Origin: Streptomyces sp. D2-8
Lineage (GTDB): Bacteria; Actinomycetota; Actinomycetes; Streptomycetales; Streptomycetaceae
Length of the DNA: 64,000 nucleotides
NCBI RefSeq assembly: GCF_023184515.1
Contig: NZ_JAAHBP010000026.1
Coordinates: forward strand, 1-64,000
Reading direction: 5' to 3'
Below, piece by piece: positions 15,299 through 23,887 of the stretch. The position numbers and the translations under genes are program-made. Numbering within the stretch: the stretch's first letter is position 1; each line of letters opens with the position of its first letter. Below the pieces are notes generated by a model. That model made no database searches, was not told where the DNA came from, and worked only from the letters and a program-made list of their open reading frames with translations.

Positions 15299-16399
15299 TC
15301 AGTGGGCGATGTCCTCGTAGCCCTCGATCTCGCGCGGGCTGCGGGTGCCCGGGCCGGTGTAGCGGGCCGAGGGGCGGACCAGGCGGCCGGTGCGCTTCTG
15401 CTCCAGGATGTGGGCGGACCAGCCGGCCGTGCGGGCGCAGGTGAACATGGACGTGAACATGTGGGCCGGGACCTCGGCGAAGTCCAGGACGATGGCCGCC
15501 CAGAACTCGACGTTCGTGGCGAGGACGCGGTCGGGGCGGCGGGCGTGGAGTTCCGCGAGGGCCGCCTTCTCCAGGGCCTCGGCGACCTCGAAGCGGGGGG
15601 CGCCCAGCTCGCGGGCCGTACGGCGCAGAACCCTCGCCCTCGGGTCCTCGGCGCGGTAGACGCGGTGGCCGAAGCCCATGAGGCGCTCGCCCTTGTCGAG
15701 GGTCTGCTTGACGTAGGCCTCGGCGTCACCCGTGCGCTCGATCTCCTCGATCATGTGGAGGACGCGGGAGGGGGCGCCGCCGTGCAGCGGGCCGGACATC
15801 GCGCCCACCGCGCCGGAGAGCGCCGCCGCCACGTCCGCGCCGGTCGAGGCGATGACCCTCGCCGTGAACGTGGACGCGTTCATGCCGTGCTCCGCGGCGC
15901 TCGTCCAGTACGCGTCCACCGCCGCCACGTGCTTGGGGTCCGGCTCGCCCCGCCAGCGGATCATGAAGCGCTCTACGACGGACTGGGCCTTGTCGATCTC
16001 CCGCTGCGGAACCATCGGCAGGCCCTGGCCGCGGGCGGACTGGGCGACGTACGAGAGCGCCATGACGGCCGCTCGGGCCAGGTCCTCGCGGGCCTCTTCG
16101 GCGTCGATGTCGAGGAGAGGCTTGAGGCCCCAGACGGGCGCCAGCATGGCCAGGGCGGACTGGACGTCCACGCGGATGTCGCCGGAGTGCACGGGGATGG
16201 GGAACGGCTCGGCGGGCGGCAGCCCGGGATTGAAGGCGCCGTCGACGAGCAGGCCCCAGACGTTGCCGAACGAGACATGGCCGACGAGGTCCTCGATGTC
16301 GACGCCCCGGTACCGGAGTGCGCCGCCCTCCTTATCCGGTTCGGCGATCTCCGTCTCGAACGCGACGACTCCCTCGAGCCCGGGTACGAAGTCGGACAT
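15299..16399 (-). CDS. Citrate synthase (type used in Streptomyces, second-copy family)
   Basis: A 366-residue citrate synthase that condenses acetyl-CoA and oxaloacetate in the TCA or methylcitrate cycle. Catalytic motifs are present: GPLHGGAPSRVLHM (active-site His), MGFGHRVYRAEDPRA (second His and Arg), and VLDFAEVPAHMF (catalytic Asp). The length is close to the short bacterial type. ATG at 16399 has GAGGAG 8 nt upstream. It is divergent from pdxH across 281 nt containing GGCACT/AGTGCC repeats. Whether it is the main enzyme or the secondary copy (S. coelicolor has more than one) cannot be decided from sequence. 2-methylcitrate synthase is an alternative. Confidence 0.9.
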   Translation of the reverse strand: MSDFVPGLEGVVAFETEIAEPDKEGGALRYRGVDIEDLVGHVSFGNVWGLLVDGAFNPGLPPAEPFPIPVHSGDIRVDVQSALAMLAPVWGLKPLLDIDAEEAREDLARAAVMALSYVAQSARGQGLPMVPQREIDKAQSVVERFMIRWRGEPDPKHVAAVDAYWTSAAEHGMNASTFTARVIASTGADVAAALSGAVGAMSGPLHGGAPSRVLHMIEEIERTGDAEAYVKQTLDKGERLMGFGHRVYRAEDPRARVLRRTARELGAPRFEVAEALEKAALAELHARRPDRVLATNVEFWAAIVLDFAEVPAHMFTSMFTCARTAGWSAHILEQKRTGRLVRPSARYTGPGTRSPREIEGYEDIAH

Positions 16400-16625
16400 C
16401 AGGCGGCTCCTCGTGATGTAAGTGACAGATGGTGTGATGTGGGGTGGAACGAACCATGTGTCAGTCAGCTGGCGAAGCGGGCGGCCGCCCGGTGGATCCG
16501 CGGTCGTCCCTGCGACTCGCGGTCCTGGCCGGCCTCCCCCTGTGATGCCCCGAACGGCTGGCGGTCACCCAACCGGAACGGCACGGAAACGATATCCCCG
16601 AGTGCCACCGTTGGGGAGGGTTCAC

Positions 16626-16638
16626 GGCACTCAGTGCC
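16626..16638. promoter_or_regulatory. Palindrome GGCACTCAGTGCC between citrate synthase and pdxH
   Basis: Perfect 6-nt arms lie around one base. The half-site AGTGCCAC also occurs about 30 nt to the left. It is close to the pdxH start and could be an operator for either divergent gene. Confidence 0.3.
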
Positions 16639-16680
16639 ACGCAGTGACGAAGGACACCGTCCATACGGCAAGATGACCGG

Positions 16681-17349
16681 GTGACCGACCGCGACGACGT
16701 CCCTTTCGATCTGGCCTCGATGCGCAAGCAGTACCGGGCCGAGGGGCTCTCCGAGACCGAGCTGGCCGCCACGCCCGTCGAGCAGTTCGCGCGCTGGTTC
16801 AAACAGGCCGCGACGGACGGCGGGCTGTTCGAACCGAACGCCATGATCGTCTCGACGGCCGACGCCGAGGGGCGGACGAGCTCCCGCACGGTGCTGCTCA
16901 AGCACTTCGACGAGCAGGGCTTCGTCTTCTACACGAACTACGACTCCCGCAAGGCCCGTGACCTGGCGGAGAACCCGTACGTCTCGCTGCTGTTCCCCTG
17001 GCACCCCATGGCCCGGCAGGTCATCGTGACCGGGGTCGCCCGGCGCACCGGCCGGGACGAGACGGCGGCGTACTTCCGCACCCGGCCGCACGGCTCACAG
17101 CTGGGGGCATGGGCCAGCGCCCAGTCCTCGGTGATCTCCACGCGGGCCGACATCGACGGCGCGTACGCCGAGCTGGCCGCCCGCTACCCCGAGGGCGAGC
17201 AGGTGCCCGTGCCCCCGCACTGGGGCGGCTTCCGGGTGGCCCCGCAGACGGTGGAGTTCTGGCAGGGCCGCGAGAACCGGATGCACGACCGGCTGCGGTA
17301 CGTGGAGCGGCCGGACGGAAGCTGGCGCGTGGAGCGGCTCAGCCCCTGA
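16681..17349 (+). CDS. pdxH: Pyridoxamine 5'-phosphate oxidase
   Basis: A 222-residue FMN enzyme that oxidises pyridoxamine/pyridoxine 5'-phosphate to PLP. Hallmarks are EPNAMIVSTADAEGRTSSRTVLLK (FMN contacts), FYTNYDSRKARDLAENP, FPWHPMARQVIVTGVARR, and the C-terminal signature WGGFRVAPQTVEFWQGRENRMHDR ending in LSP. It is full length for the family. The GTG at 16681 has no ribosome-binding site; CAAGAT lies 6 nt upstream, so leaderless expression is possible. Confidence 0.93.
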   Translation: MTDRDDVPFDLASMRKQYRAEGLSETELAATPVEQFARWFKQAATDGGLFEPNAMIVSTADAEGRTSSRTVLLKHFDEQGFVFYTNYDSRKARDLAENPYVSLLFPWHPMARQVIVTGVARRTGRDETAAYFRTRPHGSQLGAWASAQSSVISTRADIDGAYAELAARYPEGEQVPVPPHWGGFRVAPQTVEFWQGRENRMHDRLRYVERPDGSWRVERLSP

Positions 17350-17362
17350 GGCTTCCTCGGGC

Positions 17363-17919
17363 TCAGATCGCTCCCCACACGTACGCCGTGCGGTGGCCGT
17401 CGAGCAGGGCGGCCAGGCGGGTGCGGAAGTCCTCGGTGAGGTCGGGCCAGTTCCAGAACTCGAAGCCGAGGTGGCCGAAGGCCAGGGGGCACTCGTCCCA
17501 GGACCGGTCCGGGACGGCGACGGCCGCCGTGCAGGCGGGGCAGGGCACGGAGGCGCTCCCCGTCTCGTACCAGGTCTGCATCGCGGTGCTGAAGCGCGGC
17601 CACACGTCGTCGTCCAGCGCGGTGACCGCCCGGCAGCGCGGGCAGACGGCCGCCCCCGGCATGTCCGCGCCACTGGTGAAGCCCGTGCGGCCCGTGTGGA
17701 CGGCGAGGCCGTCCCAGGGCTCGTGGTCCCAGTCGTCGCTCACGGCCCGCTCCCAGTGGGGCCCGGGGGGATGGCCCAGAGGCTGTCCGAGGACGCACCG
17801 CGTGCGGTCGGCGAGGACGACGCCCTCCGCCACGAGCCACTCCACGACCCGGTGGCCAGGGGTTCGGCGTCCGCCGCGCCGGCGTCGAGGTCGACGATCG
17901 TCTGGAACCGGTCCCCCAT
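17363..17919 (-). pseudogene. Frameshifted zinc-ribbon-like conserved protein, last gene of the carboxylase operon
   Basis: ATG at 17919 starts MGDRFQTIVDLDAGAADAEPLA, which runs into the wrong frame near 17852. The next frame continues RVVEWLVAEGVVLADRT to a stop at 17363. One base is missing where the two meet (about 17851-17856). Joined, the protein would be about 185 residues with two CPxC pairs (VCPRC, PCPAC) resembling a zinc ribbon and a tryptophan-rich end (GHLGFEFWNWPDL). The ATG lies 2 nt past the TetR stop. It is either a real one-base deletion or a sequencing error. Function is unknown. Confidence 0.7.
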
Positions 17920-17921
17920 GG

Positions 17922-18533
17922 TCAGCCCAGCGACTCCTCGAGCAGCCCCGCCCACTGGGCCACCACCCGTTCCCGGCGGGCCGCGTCGTCCGTGAGGAGG
18001 TTGGCGAGGCCCAGGCCGCGGGCCATGTCGAGGAGGCCCTGGACCGTTTCGCGGACGCCGGGGACGGATTCGTCGGCGGCGAGGAGGTCGACGGCTATGC
18101 GGTGGGTTTCGCGGCCGACGCGGGATTCGAGCTCGGTGACGCGGGGCCGGAGCTGCTCCTCGTTGGAGGCGGCGACCCAGAGGTGGAGGGCCGCGCGGAA
18201 CAACGGCCCCGTGTAGAGGTCGACCAGGGCGGCGACGACGGCGTGACGGTCTCCGGCCGCGCCCTCGGGGAACAGGGCGCGCAGGGCCGTGGAGCGTTCC
18301 TCGGCGACGTACTCGACGGCGGCCGTGAAGAGGTCCTCGCGGGTCGGGAAGTGGTGCTGGGCGGCGCCGCGGGAGACGCCGGCGCGTTCGGCGACCACGG
18401 AGACGGTGGATCCCGCCCAGCCGTGTTCGGCCAGGCACGACACCGCGGCTTCGAGGAGCCGCTGCCGGGTGGCCCGGCTGCGGTCCTGCTTGGGGACTCT
18501 CTCCGCACGGTCGACCGCGCTCACACCACCCAT
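17922..18533 (-). CDS. TetR-family regulator of the acyl-CoA operon
   Basis: A 203-residue TetR protein. The N-terminal helix-turn-helix is TRQRLLEAAVSCLAEHGWAGSTVSVVAERAGVSRGAAQHHFPTRE, with a helical ligand domain behind. It overlaps the end of the enoyl-CoA hydratase gene. ATG at 18533 is used, but GTG at 18524 overlaps the hydratase TGA by 4 nt and would be classically coupled. As the operon's own regulator it probably responds to an acyl-CoA of the pathway. The inverted repeat in the operon promoter (28020-28031) is a candidate binding site. Confidence 0.85.
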   Translation of the reverse strand: MGGVSAVDRAERVPKQDRSRATRQRLLEAAVSCLAEHGWAGSTVSVVAERAGVSRGAAQHHFPTREDLFTAAVEYVAEERSTALRALFPEGAAGDRHAVVAALVDLYTGPLFRAALHLWVAASNEEQLRPRVTELESRVGRETHRIAVDLLAADESVPGVRETVQGLLDMARGLGLANLLTDDAARRERVVAQWAGLLEESLG

Positions 18534-19255
18534 GCCGGATCCCGTCGTTCGAGGAAGGCCGTCATCCCCTCGCGGGCCTGCGGGGAGGAGAACAGCCGGG
18601 CCGAGAGCGCGGTCAGGTCGGCAGCGTCCCGGTCGAAGGCTTCCAGCACCCTAGTCGTGAGCAGCCGTTTCGTCTCGGCCAGGGCGTCGGGGGCGGACTT
18701 GCGCAGGCCTTCCAGGACGGGGGCCAGGGCCGTGTCGACGTCGGCGGCATGGGTGGTGAGCAGGCCCGTTGCGGTTGCTTCCGCCGCGTCGAAGCGCTCG
18801 CCCGTGAGGTAGTAGCGGGACAGGGCGCGGGGGTTCGTGCGGGGCAGGAGCGGGAGGGAGATGACCGCGGGGGCGACGCCGATGCGGACCTCCGTGAAGG
18901 CGAAGGTGGCTTCCGTGGCGGCGGCCGCGATGTCGCAGGCGGCCAGGAGGCCGAGGCCGCCCGCGCGGACGTGGCCGGTGACCCGGGCGACGACCGGTTT
19001 GGGCAGCTCGATGATCTGCCGCAGCAGGGCGACCAGGGCCTCGGGCGGCGGGGGCTCCTTGAGGTCGGCGCCCGCGCTGAACGTGGTGCCGGTGTGGGTG
19101 AGGACGATCGCGCGGACCCCGGGGTCCTTCCCGGCGTCGGTGAGCGCGTCGGCCAGTTCGCCGACCAGGGCCGCCGACAGGGCGTTGCGGTTCCGGGGCG
19201 AGTCGAGGGACAGGGTCTCCACGGCACGCGCGCGGGTACGGGCGATCAGCGTCAT
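18521..19255 (-). CDS. Enoyl-CoA hydratase/isomerase family protein
   Basis: A 244-residue crotonase-fold protein that hydrates 2-enoyl-CoA. It shows SAGADLKEPPPPEAL (oxyanion hole segment), RAGGLGLLAACDIAAAATEATFAFTEVRIG (second oxyanion hole and active-site region) and a C-terminal helix bundle. The glutamate of TEVRIG is in the position of one catalytic acid. ATG at 19255 overlaps the ligase stop by 4 nt (ATGA). In this operon it fits an AtuE/LiuC-like hydratase for a branched enoyl-CoA. Confidence 0.88.
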   Translation of the reverse strand: MTLIARTRARAVETLSLDSPRNRNALSAALVGELADALTDAGKDPGVRAIVLTHTGTTFSAGADLKEPPPPEALVALLRQIIELPKPVVARVTGHVRAGGLGLLAACDIAAAATEATFAFTEVRIGVAPAVISLPLLPRTNPRALSRYYLTGERFDAAEATATGLLTTHAADVDTALAPVLEGLRKSAPDALAETKRLLTTRVLEAFDRDAADLTALSARLFSSPQAREGMTAFLERRDPAWVV

Positions 19256-20823
19256 GCGCTCTCCCTGAGCTGTCGGCGGAGGATCTTGCCGGAGGCCGCG
19301 CGGGGGACGCCGACGATGAAGGTGACGTGGCGGATCCGCTTGTAGGGGGCCACGCGCTCGGCGACGTACATCATGATCTCCGCCTCGGTGAGGTCCGCGG
19401 CGGACGGCTGGCGGACCACGTACGCGTGCGGGACCTCGTTGCCGTCGTCGTCGTACCTGCCGACGACGGCGGCGTCGGCGATGCCCGGGTGGGTGAGGAG
19501 CAGGGCCTCCAGCTCGGCGGGGGCCACCTGGAAGCCCTTGTACTTGATGAGTTCCTTGACGCGGTCGACGACGAAGAGCCAGCCTCCCCCACCGTCCACG
19601 TGTCCCACGTCCCCGGTGTGCAGCCAGCCGTCGGCGTCGATCATCGCGGCGGTGGCGTCGGGGCGGCCGAGGTAGCCCTTCATGACCTGGGGGCCGCGGA
19701 TGAGGATCTCGCCGGATTCGCCGGCGGGGAGGTCCTTGGCGGGGTCGTCGAGGGAGACGATGCGCATCTCGGTGCCGGCGATGAGCTTGCCGACGGTTCC
19801 GGGCGGGGCCTGGCTCATGGCGTCCAGGGGGACGACGTGCGTGCCGGGTGACAGTTCCGTCATGCCGTAGGCCTGGCCGACGGGCGGCAGGCCGAGCCGC
19901 TCGGAGCAGGCGGCGGCGAGACGGGCGTCCAGGGGCGCGGCGGCGCTGATGATGTATTCCAGGGACGACAGGTCGTACTGGGCGACGGCCGGGTGCTTGG
20001 CGAGGGCCAGGACGATCGGCGGGGCCACGTACAGCGCCGTGATGCGGTGGTTCTGGATGGCCGCGAGGAACTGCTCCAGGTCGAAGCGGGGCAGGACGAC
20101 GACGGTGGCGCCCTGCCGCAGGGGCGCGTTCATCAGGGCGGTCAGGCCGTATATGTGGAAGAAGGGCAGCACCGCCAGGACGCGGTCCCCCGGGCCCGCG
20201 GGGACCGCCGGGTGGAGCTGGGCGAGGTTGGTGGCGAGCTGCCGGTGCGTGAGCATCACGCCCTTGGGGATGCCGGTGGTACCGGAGGAGTACGGCAGGG
20301 CCGCGATGTCCTCGGCGGGGTCGATGGCGACCTGCGGCTCGGGGGCCGCGGAGGCCAGCATGTCGATCAGGGAGCGGTGGCCGCTCGCGCTGTCGCACAC
20401 GAAGATCTCGCGTACGCCGCCCGCGAGTTCGGCGGCCCGGCGGGCGACGTCCAGCAGGGGTGAGACGGTGACGATCCAGCGGGCCGCCGAGTCCCGCAGC
20501 TGTTTCGCGAACTCCTCGGCGGTGGCGAGCGGGTGCACGGTGGTGACGGTGGCACCCGCGCGCGTGGCCGCGTAGAAGGCGGTAGGGAAGGCGATGGTGT
20601 TGGGACTGTGCAGGGCGAGGACGTCGCCCTTGCGGACACCGGCCTCGGCGAGGGCGGCGGCGACGCGCCGGTGGAACCGGTCCACCTGCTCGTACGAGAG
20701 GGTGGTGCCGTCCGTGCCGTCGATCAGCGCCGGGGTGTCGCCGAACTCGGCGGCCCGGGCCAGGACCGCTTCGTGGATGGGCAGTTCGACGGGCGGGACG
20801 TCTGCGTACTCGCTGCGGAACAT
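19252..20823 (-). CDS. Acyl-CoA ligase (4-coumarate-CoA ligase family)
   Basis: A 523-residue adenylate-forming enzyme that activates a carboxylic acid with ATP and CoA. Motifs in order are SSGTTGIPKGVMLTHRQL (P-loop), YGMTELSPG, GWLHTGDVGHVDG, the hinge RVKELIKYKGFQVAP, and the catalytic lysine in RAASGKILRRQL. The family includes 4-coumarate, cinnamate and medium-chain acyl ligases. The neighbours make a branched or terpenoid acid the likelier substrate (the AtuH role). ATG at 20823; GGAGGAA lies just upstream. Confidence 0.9.
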   Translation of the reverse strand: MFRSEYADVPPVELPIHEAVLARAAEFGDTPALIDGTDGTTLSYEQVDRFHRRVAAALAEAGVRKGDVLALHSPNTIAFPTAFYAATRAGATVTTVHPLATAEEFAKQLRDSAARWIVTVSPLLDVARRAAELAGGVREIFVCDSASGHRSLIDMLASAAPEPQVAIDPAEDIAALPYSSGTTGIPKGVMLTHRQLATNLAQLHPAVPAGPGDRVLAVLPFFHIYGLTALMNAPLRQGATVVVLPRFDLEQFLAAIQNHRITALYVAPPIVLALAKHPAVAQYDLSSLEYIISAAAPLDARLAAACSERLGLPPVGQAYGMTELSPGTHVVPLDAMSQAPPGTVGKLIAGTEMRIVSLDDPAKDLPAGESGEILIRGPQVMKGYLGRPDATAAMIDADGWLHTGDVGHVDGGGGWLFVVDRVKELIKYKGFQVAPAELEALLLTHPGIADAAVVGRYDDDGNEVPHAYVVRQPSAADLTEAEIMMYVAERVAPYKRIRHVTFIVGVPRAASGKILRRQLRESA

Positions 20824-20861
20824 GGCGGTTCCTCCTCGCGGCGCGGGCCGTCTCAGGGTCC

Positions 20862-21983
20862 TCAGTACGACTTGGGCAGGCCCAGGGTCTGGTGGGAGAC
20901 GTAGTTGAGAATCATCTCCCGGCTCACCGGCGCAATACGAGCCACGCGCGCGGCCGTTATCAGCGAGGCGAGGCCGAACTCGCGCGTGAGGCCGTTGCCG
21001 CCGAGGGTGTGCACGGCCTGGTCGACCGCCTTCACACAGGCCTCACCGGCGGCGTACTTCGCCATGTTGGCGGCCTCTCCGGCGCCCATGTCGTCGCCCG
21101 CGTCGTAGAGGGCGGCGGCCTTCTGCATCATCAGGCGGGCGAGTTCGAGGTCGATGTGCGCCTGGGCCAAGGGGTGGGCGATGGCCTGGTGGGCGCCGAT
21201 GGGGGTGCTCCAGACGGTGCGGTCGCGGGCGTACTCGATGGCCTTCGCGAGGGCATGGCGGCCCATGCCGATCGCGAAGGCGGCCGTCATGATGCGCTCG
21301 GGGTTGAGGCCGGCGAAGAGCTGGAGGAGTCCCGCGTCCTCGTCGCCGACCAGGGCGTCGGCGGGCAGCCGCACGTCGTCCAGGATGAGCTCGAACTGCT
21401 TCTCCGCGGCGTGGAGTTCCATGTCGATGGGGCGGCGGGTGAAGCCGGGGGTGTCGCGCGGGACGATGAAGAGGCAGGGCTTGAGGCGGCCGGTGCGGGC
21501 GTCTTCGGTGCGGCCGACGATGAGGGTCGCGTCCGCGATGTCCACGCCGGAGATGAAGACCTTGCGGCCGGTGAGGAGCCAGTCGGCTCCGTCTTTTCGT
21601 GCCGTGGTGGTGATGCGGTGGCTGTTGGAACCCGCGTCGGGTTCCGTGATGCCGAAGGCCATGAGGCGAGTGCCGTCGGCCAGACCGGGGAGCCACTGTT
21701 GTTTCTGGGCGTCCGTGCCGAAGCGGGCTATGACGGTGCCGCAGATCGCTGGTGAGACGACCAGCATCAGGAGGGGACAGCCTGCGGCGCCGAGTTCTTC
21801 GAGGACGATGGAGAGTTCGGAGATGCCTCCGCCGCCGCCTCCGTACTCCTCGGGGAGGTTGACGCCCAGGTAGCCGAGTTTGCCTGCCTCGGACCAGAGT
21901 GGGGTGGTGTCGGTGGTGCGACCGTGGCGTGTGCCGAGTGCGGCGACGGCCTCTCGTAGGGCCTTGTGGTCTTCCGTGTCCAT
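20862..21983 (-). CDS. Acyl-CoA dehydrogenase
   Basis: A 373-residue FAD enzyme introducing the 2,3-double bond into an acyl-CoA. Motifs are LGYLGVNLPEEYGGGGGG, MAFGITEPDAGSNSH (substrate/FAD loop), TGRKVFISGVDIA, and VHTLGGNGLTREFGLASLI near the C-terminus. It is slightly short for the family but complete. ATG at 21983 with GGA-rich sequence upstream. It lies between the biotin carboxylase gene (57-nt gap holding a dispersed repeat) and the ligase gene (38-nt gap). In the Atu scheme it corresponds to AtuD, acting on citronellyl- or isovaleryl-type CoA. Confidence 0.88.
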   Translation of the reverse strand: MDTEDHKALREAVAALGTRHGRTTDTTPLWSEAGKLGYLGVNLPEEYGGGGGGISELSIVLEELGAAGCPLLMLVVSPAICGTVIARFGTDAQKQQWLPGLADGTRLMAFGITEPDAGSNSHRITTTARKDGADWLLTGRKVFISGVDIADATLIVGRTEDARTGRLKPCLFIVPRDTPGFTRRPIDMELHAAEKQFELILDDVRLPADALVGDEDAGLLQLFAGLNPERIMTAAFAIGMGRHALAKAIEYARDRTVWSTPIGAHQAIAHPLAQAHIDLELARLMMQKAAALYDAGDDMGAGEAANMAKYAAGEACVKAVDQAVHTLGGNGLTREFGLASLITAARVARIAPVSREMILNYVSHQTLGLPKSY

Positions 21984-22010
21984 GGGAGTCCTTTCGGGTG
22001 CGGGCTCGTC

Positions 22011-22041
22011 GTGGCTGGTCGCGCAGTTCCCCGCGCCCCTT
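22011..22041 (-). repeat. Dispersed intergenic repeat, copy B
   Basis: The 31-nt core is almost identical to copy A at 6675-6705. It lies inside the carboxylase operon, ending at the stop codon of the biotin carboxylase gene, so it is transcribed with the operon. Confidence 0.6.
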
Positions 22042-23882
22042 CAGGCCTCCTGTACGACCGCCAGCAGCATCCCCGGCTCCACCTGCTGGCCGGGTGCCAC
22101 CGGCAACTCGGTCAGCGTGCCCGTCACCGGCGCTGTGATCTTGTGCTGCATCTTCATCGCCTCCAGCCAGAGGAGGGGGTCGCCCGCCTTCACGGGTGTT
22201 CCTGCCGTGAGGCCGTCGGCGACTCGGACGACCGTGCCCGGCATGGGGGCCAGGAGGGAGCCCGGGGCGTGCTGGGTGGTGGGGTCGGGGAAGCGGGGCA
22301 GGGCGGTCAGGGCCGTTGTGTTGACGTAGACCTGGTTGCCGTGGCGGGCGACCTCGTACTTCCGCTGCACCCCGTCCACGTCCAGGATCACGAGACGCGC
22401 GTCGGCGTGCACCACCCGCACCCCGTCCGCCTCCAGGCCCTCCCTGCCGTGCCGGTAGCGGGCCTCGTGCTCCTCGCCCGCCATCAGGTACCGCTTGCTC
22501 TGCGGCTGGGACGGTACGTTGCGCCAGCCTCCGAAGCGGGAGCGGCCGTGGGCGTCGGCGAGGGCGGCGGCGAGCGGGGCGTGCGGGTCGGGGGCCGGTT
22601 CGGTCAGTCCGGGCAGGTGGCGGTCGTAGAAGCCGGTGTCCATGCGGGCCGCGGTGAACTCCGGGTGGCACAGGGAGCGGACCAGGAGGTCGCGGTTGGT
22701 GACGGGGCCGTGGATCACCGCGCGGTCGAGGGCGGCGGCCAGCTTGCGGATCGCCTCGGCGCGGTTGGGGGCGTGGGCGACCACCTTGGCGACCATGGGG
22801 TCGTAGTGGACGCCGATGTCGTCGCCGTCCGCGTAACCGGTGTCCAGGCGCACGGCGTCGGGGACGGCGAGGCGGTGCAGTCGGCCGGTCTGCGGTGCCC
22901 AGTCCCTGGCCGGGTCCTCGGCGTAGAGGCGGGCCTCGACGGCGTGTCCCCGCGCGCGTGGGGGGTCGTCCGCGAGGGCGTGGCCCTCGGCGACGCGGAT
23001 CTGCTCGGCGACGAGATCGACCCCGAACACCGCCTCCGTCACGGGGTGTTCCACCTGGAGGCGGGTGTTCATCTCCAGGAAGTGCGCCTGCTCGCCCGCG
23101 ACGAGGAACTCCACGGTTCCGGCGCCGACGTACCCCACCGCGCGGGCGGCCCGTACGGCGAGGGCGCGGACCTCCGCGTCGAGTGCGGCGGACAGTCCGG
23201 GCGCCGGGGCCTCCTCGATCACCTTCTGGTGACGGCGCTGGAGGGAGCAGTCGCGGGTGCCGAGCGCCCACACCGTGCCGTGCGTGTCGGCGAGCACCTG
23301 CACCTCGACGTGCCGGCCGCCCTCCACGTACGGCTCGACGAACACCTCGCCGTCGCCGAAGGCGCTCGCGGCCTCGGCGCGGGCGGCGGCCAACTCGGCG
23401 TCCAGGTCCGCCAGGTGCCGTACGACGCGCATGCCGCGGCCGCCGCCGCCCGCCGCCGCCTTCACCAGCACCGGCAGGTCGGCCTCGGTGGCCTCCCGCA
23501 GGGGCTCGATGCCCAGCAGCTCCTTGGCGCGCGTCTTGGACGCCATCACCTCGATCGCCTCCGGGGGCGGCCCTATCCACACCAGACCGGCGTCCTGGAC
23601 GGCCCGCGCGAAGCCGGCGTTCTCGGAGAGGAAGCCGTAACCGGGGTGCACGGCGTCCGCGCCGGCGGCCAGGGCGGCCTTCACGATCAGGTCGCCGCGC
23701 AGATAGGTGTCGGCGGGCGCCGACCCCGGCAGCCGTACGGCGGTGTCGGCCACGCGCGCGTGGAGGGCGTGCGCGTCAGCGTCCGAGTGCACGGCGACCG
23801 TCCGGATTCCCGCCGCACGGCAGGTGCGGACGACACGGCAGGCGATCTCGCCCCGGTTCGCGACAAGAACTGAAGTGATCAT
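22041..23882 (-). CDS. Acyl-CoA carboxylase biotin carboxylase/BCCP subunit
   Basis: A 613-residue subunit joining three parts. The biotin carboxylase (about 1-445) begins SVLVANRGEIACRVVRTCR, with ATP-grasp GGGGRGMRVV and EMNTRLQVEHPVTE. A linker follows, then a C-terminal biotinyl domain with the biotinylation motif EAMKMQHKI near residue 580. It carries CO2 to the carboxyltransferase encoded 5 nt upstream. The pairing of one BC-BCCP with one carboxyltransferase, together with AtuA, matches geranyl-CoA or 3-methylcrotonyl-CoA carboxylases rather than the housekeeping acetyl/propionyl enzyme. ATG at 23882. Confidence 0.92.
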   Translation of the reverse strand: MITSVLVANRGEIACRVVRTCRAAGIRTVAVHSDADAHALHARVADTAVRLPGSAPADTYLRGDLIVKAALAAGADAVHPGYGFLSENAGFARAVQDAGLVWIGPPPEAIEVMASKTRAKELLGIEPLREATEADLPVLVKAAAGGGGRGMRVVRHLADLDAELAAARAEAASAFGDGEVFVEPYVEGGRHVEVQVLADTHGTVWALGTRDCSLQRRHQKVIEEAPAPGLSAALDAEVRALAVRAARAVGYVGAGTVEFLVAGEQAHFLEMNTRLQVEHPVTEAVFGVDLVAEQIRVAEGHALADDPPRARGHAVEARLYAEDPARDWAPQTGRLHRLAVPDAVRLDTGYADGDDIGVHYDPMVAKVVAHAPNRAEAIRKLAAALDRAVIHGPVTNRDLLVRSLCHPEFTAARMDTGFYDRHLPGLTEPAPDPHAPLAAALADAHGRSRFGGWRNVPSQPQSKRYLMAGEEHEARYRHGREGLEADGVRVVHADARLVILDVDGVQRKYEVARHGNQVYVNTTALTALPRFPDPTTQHAPGSLLAPMPGTVVRVADGLTAGTPVKAGDPLLWLEAMKMQHKITAPVTGTLTELPVAPGQQVEPGMLLAVVQEA

Positions 23883-23887
23883 GGGCC

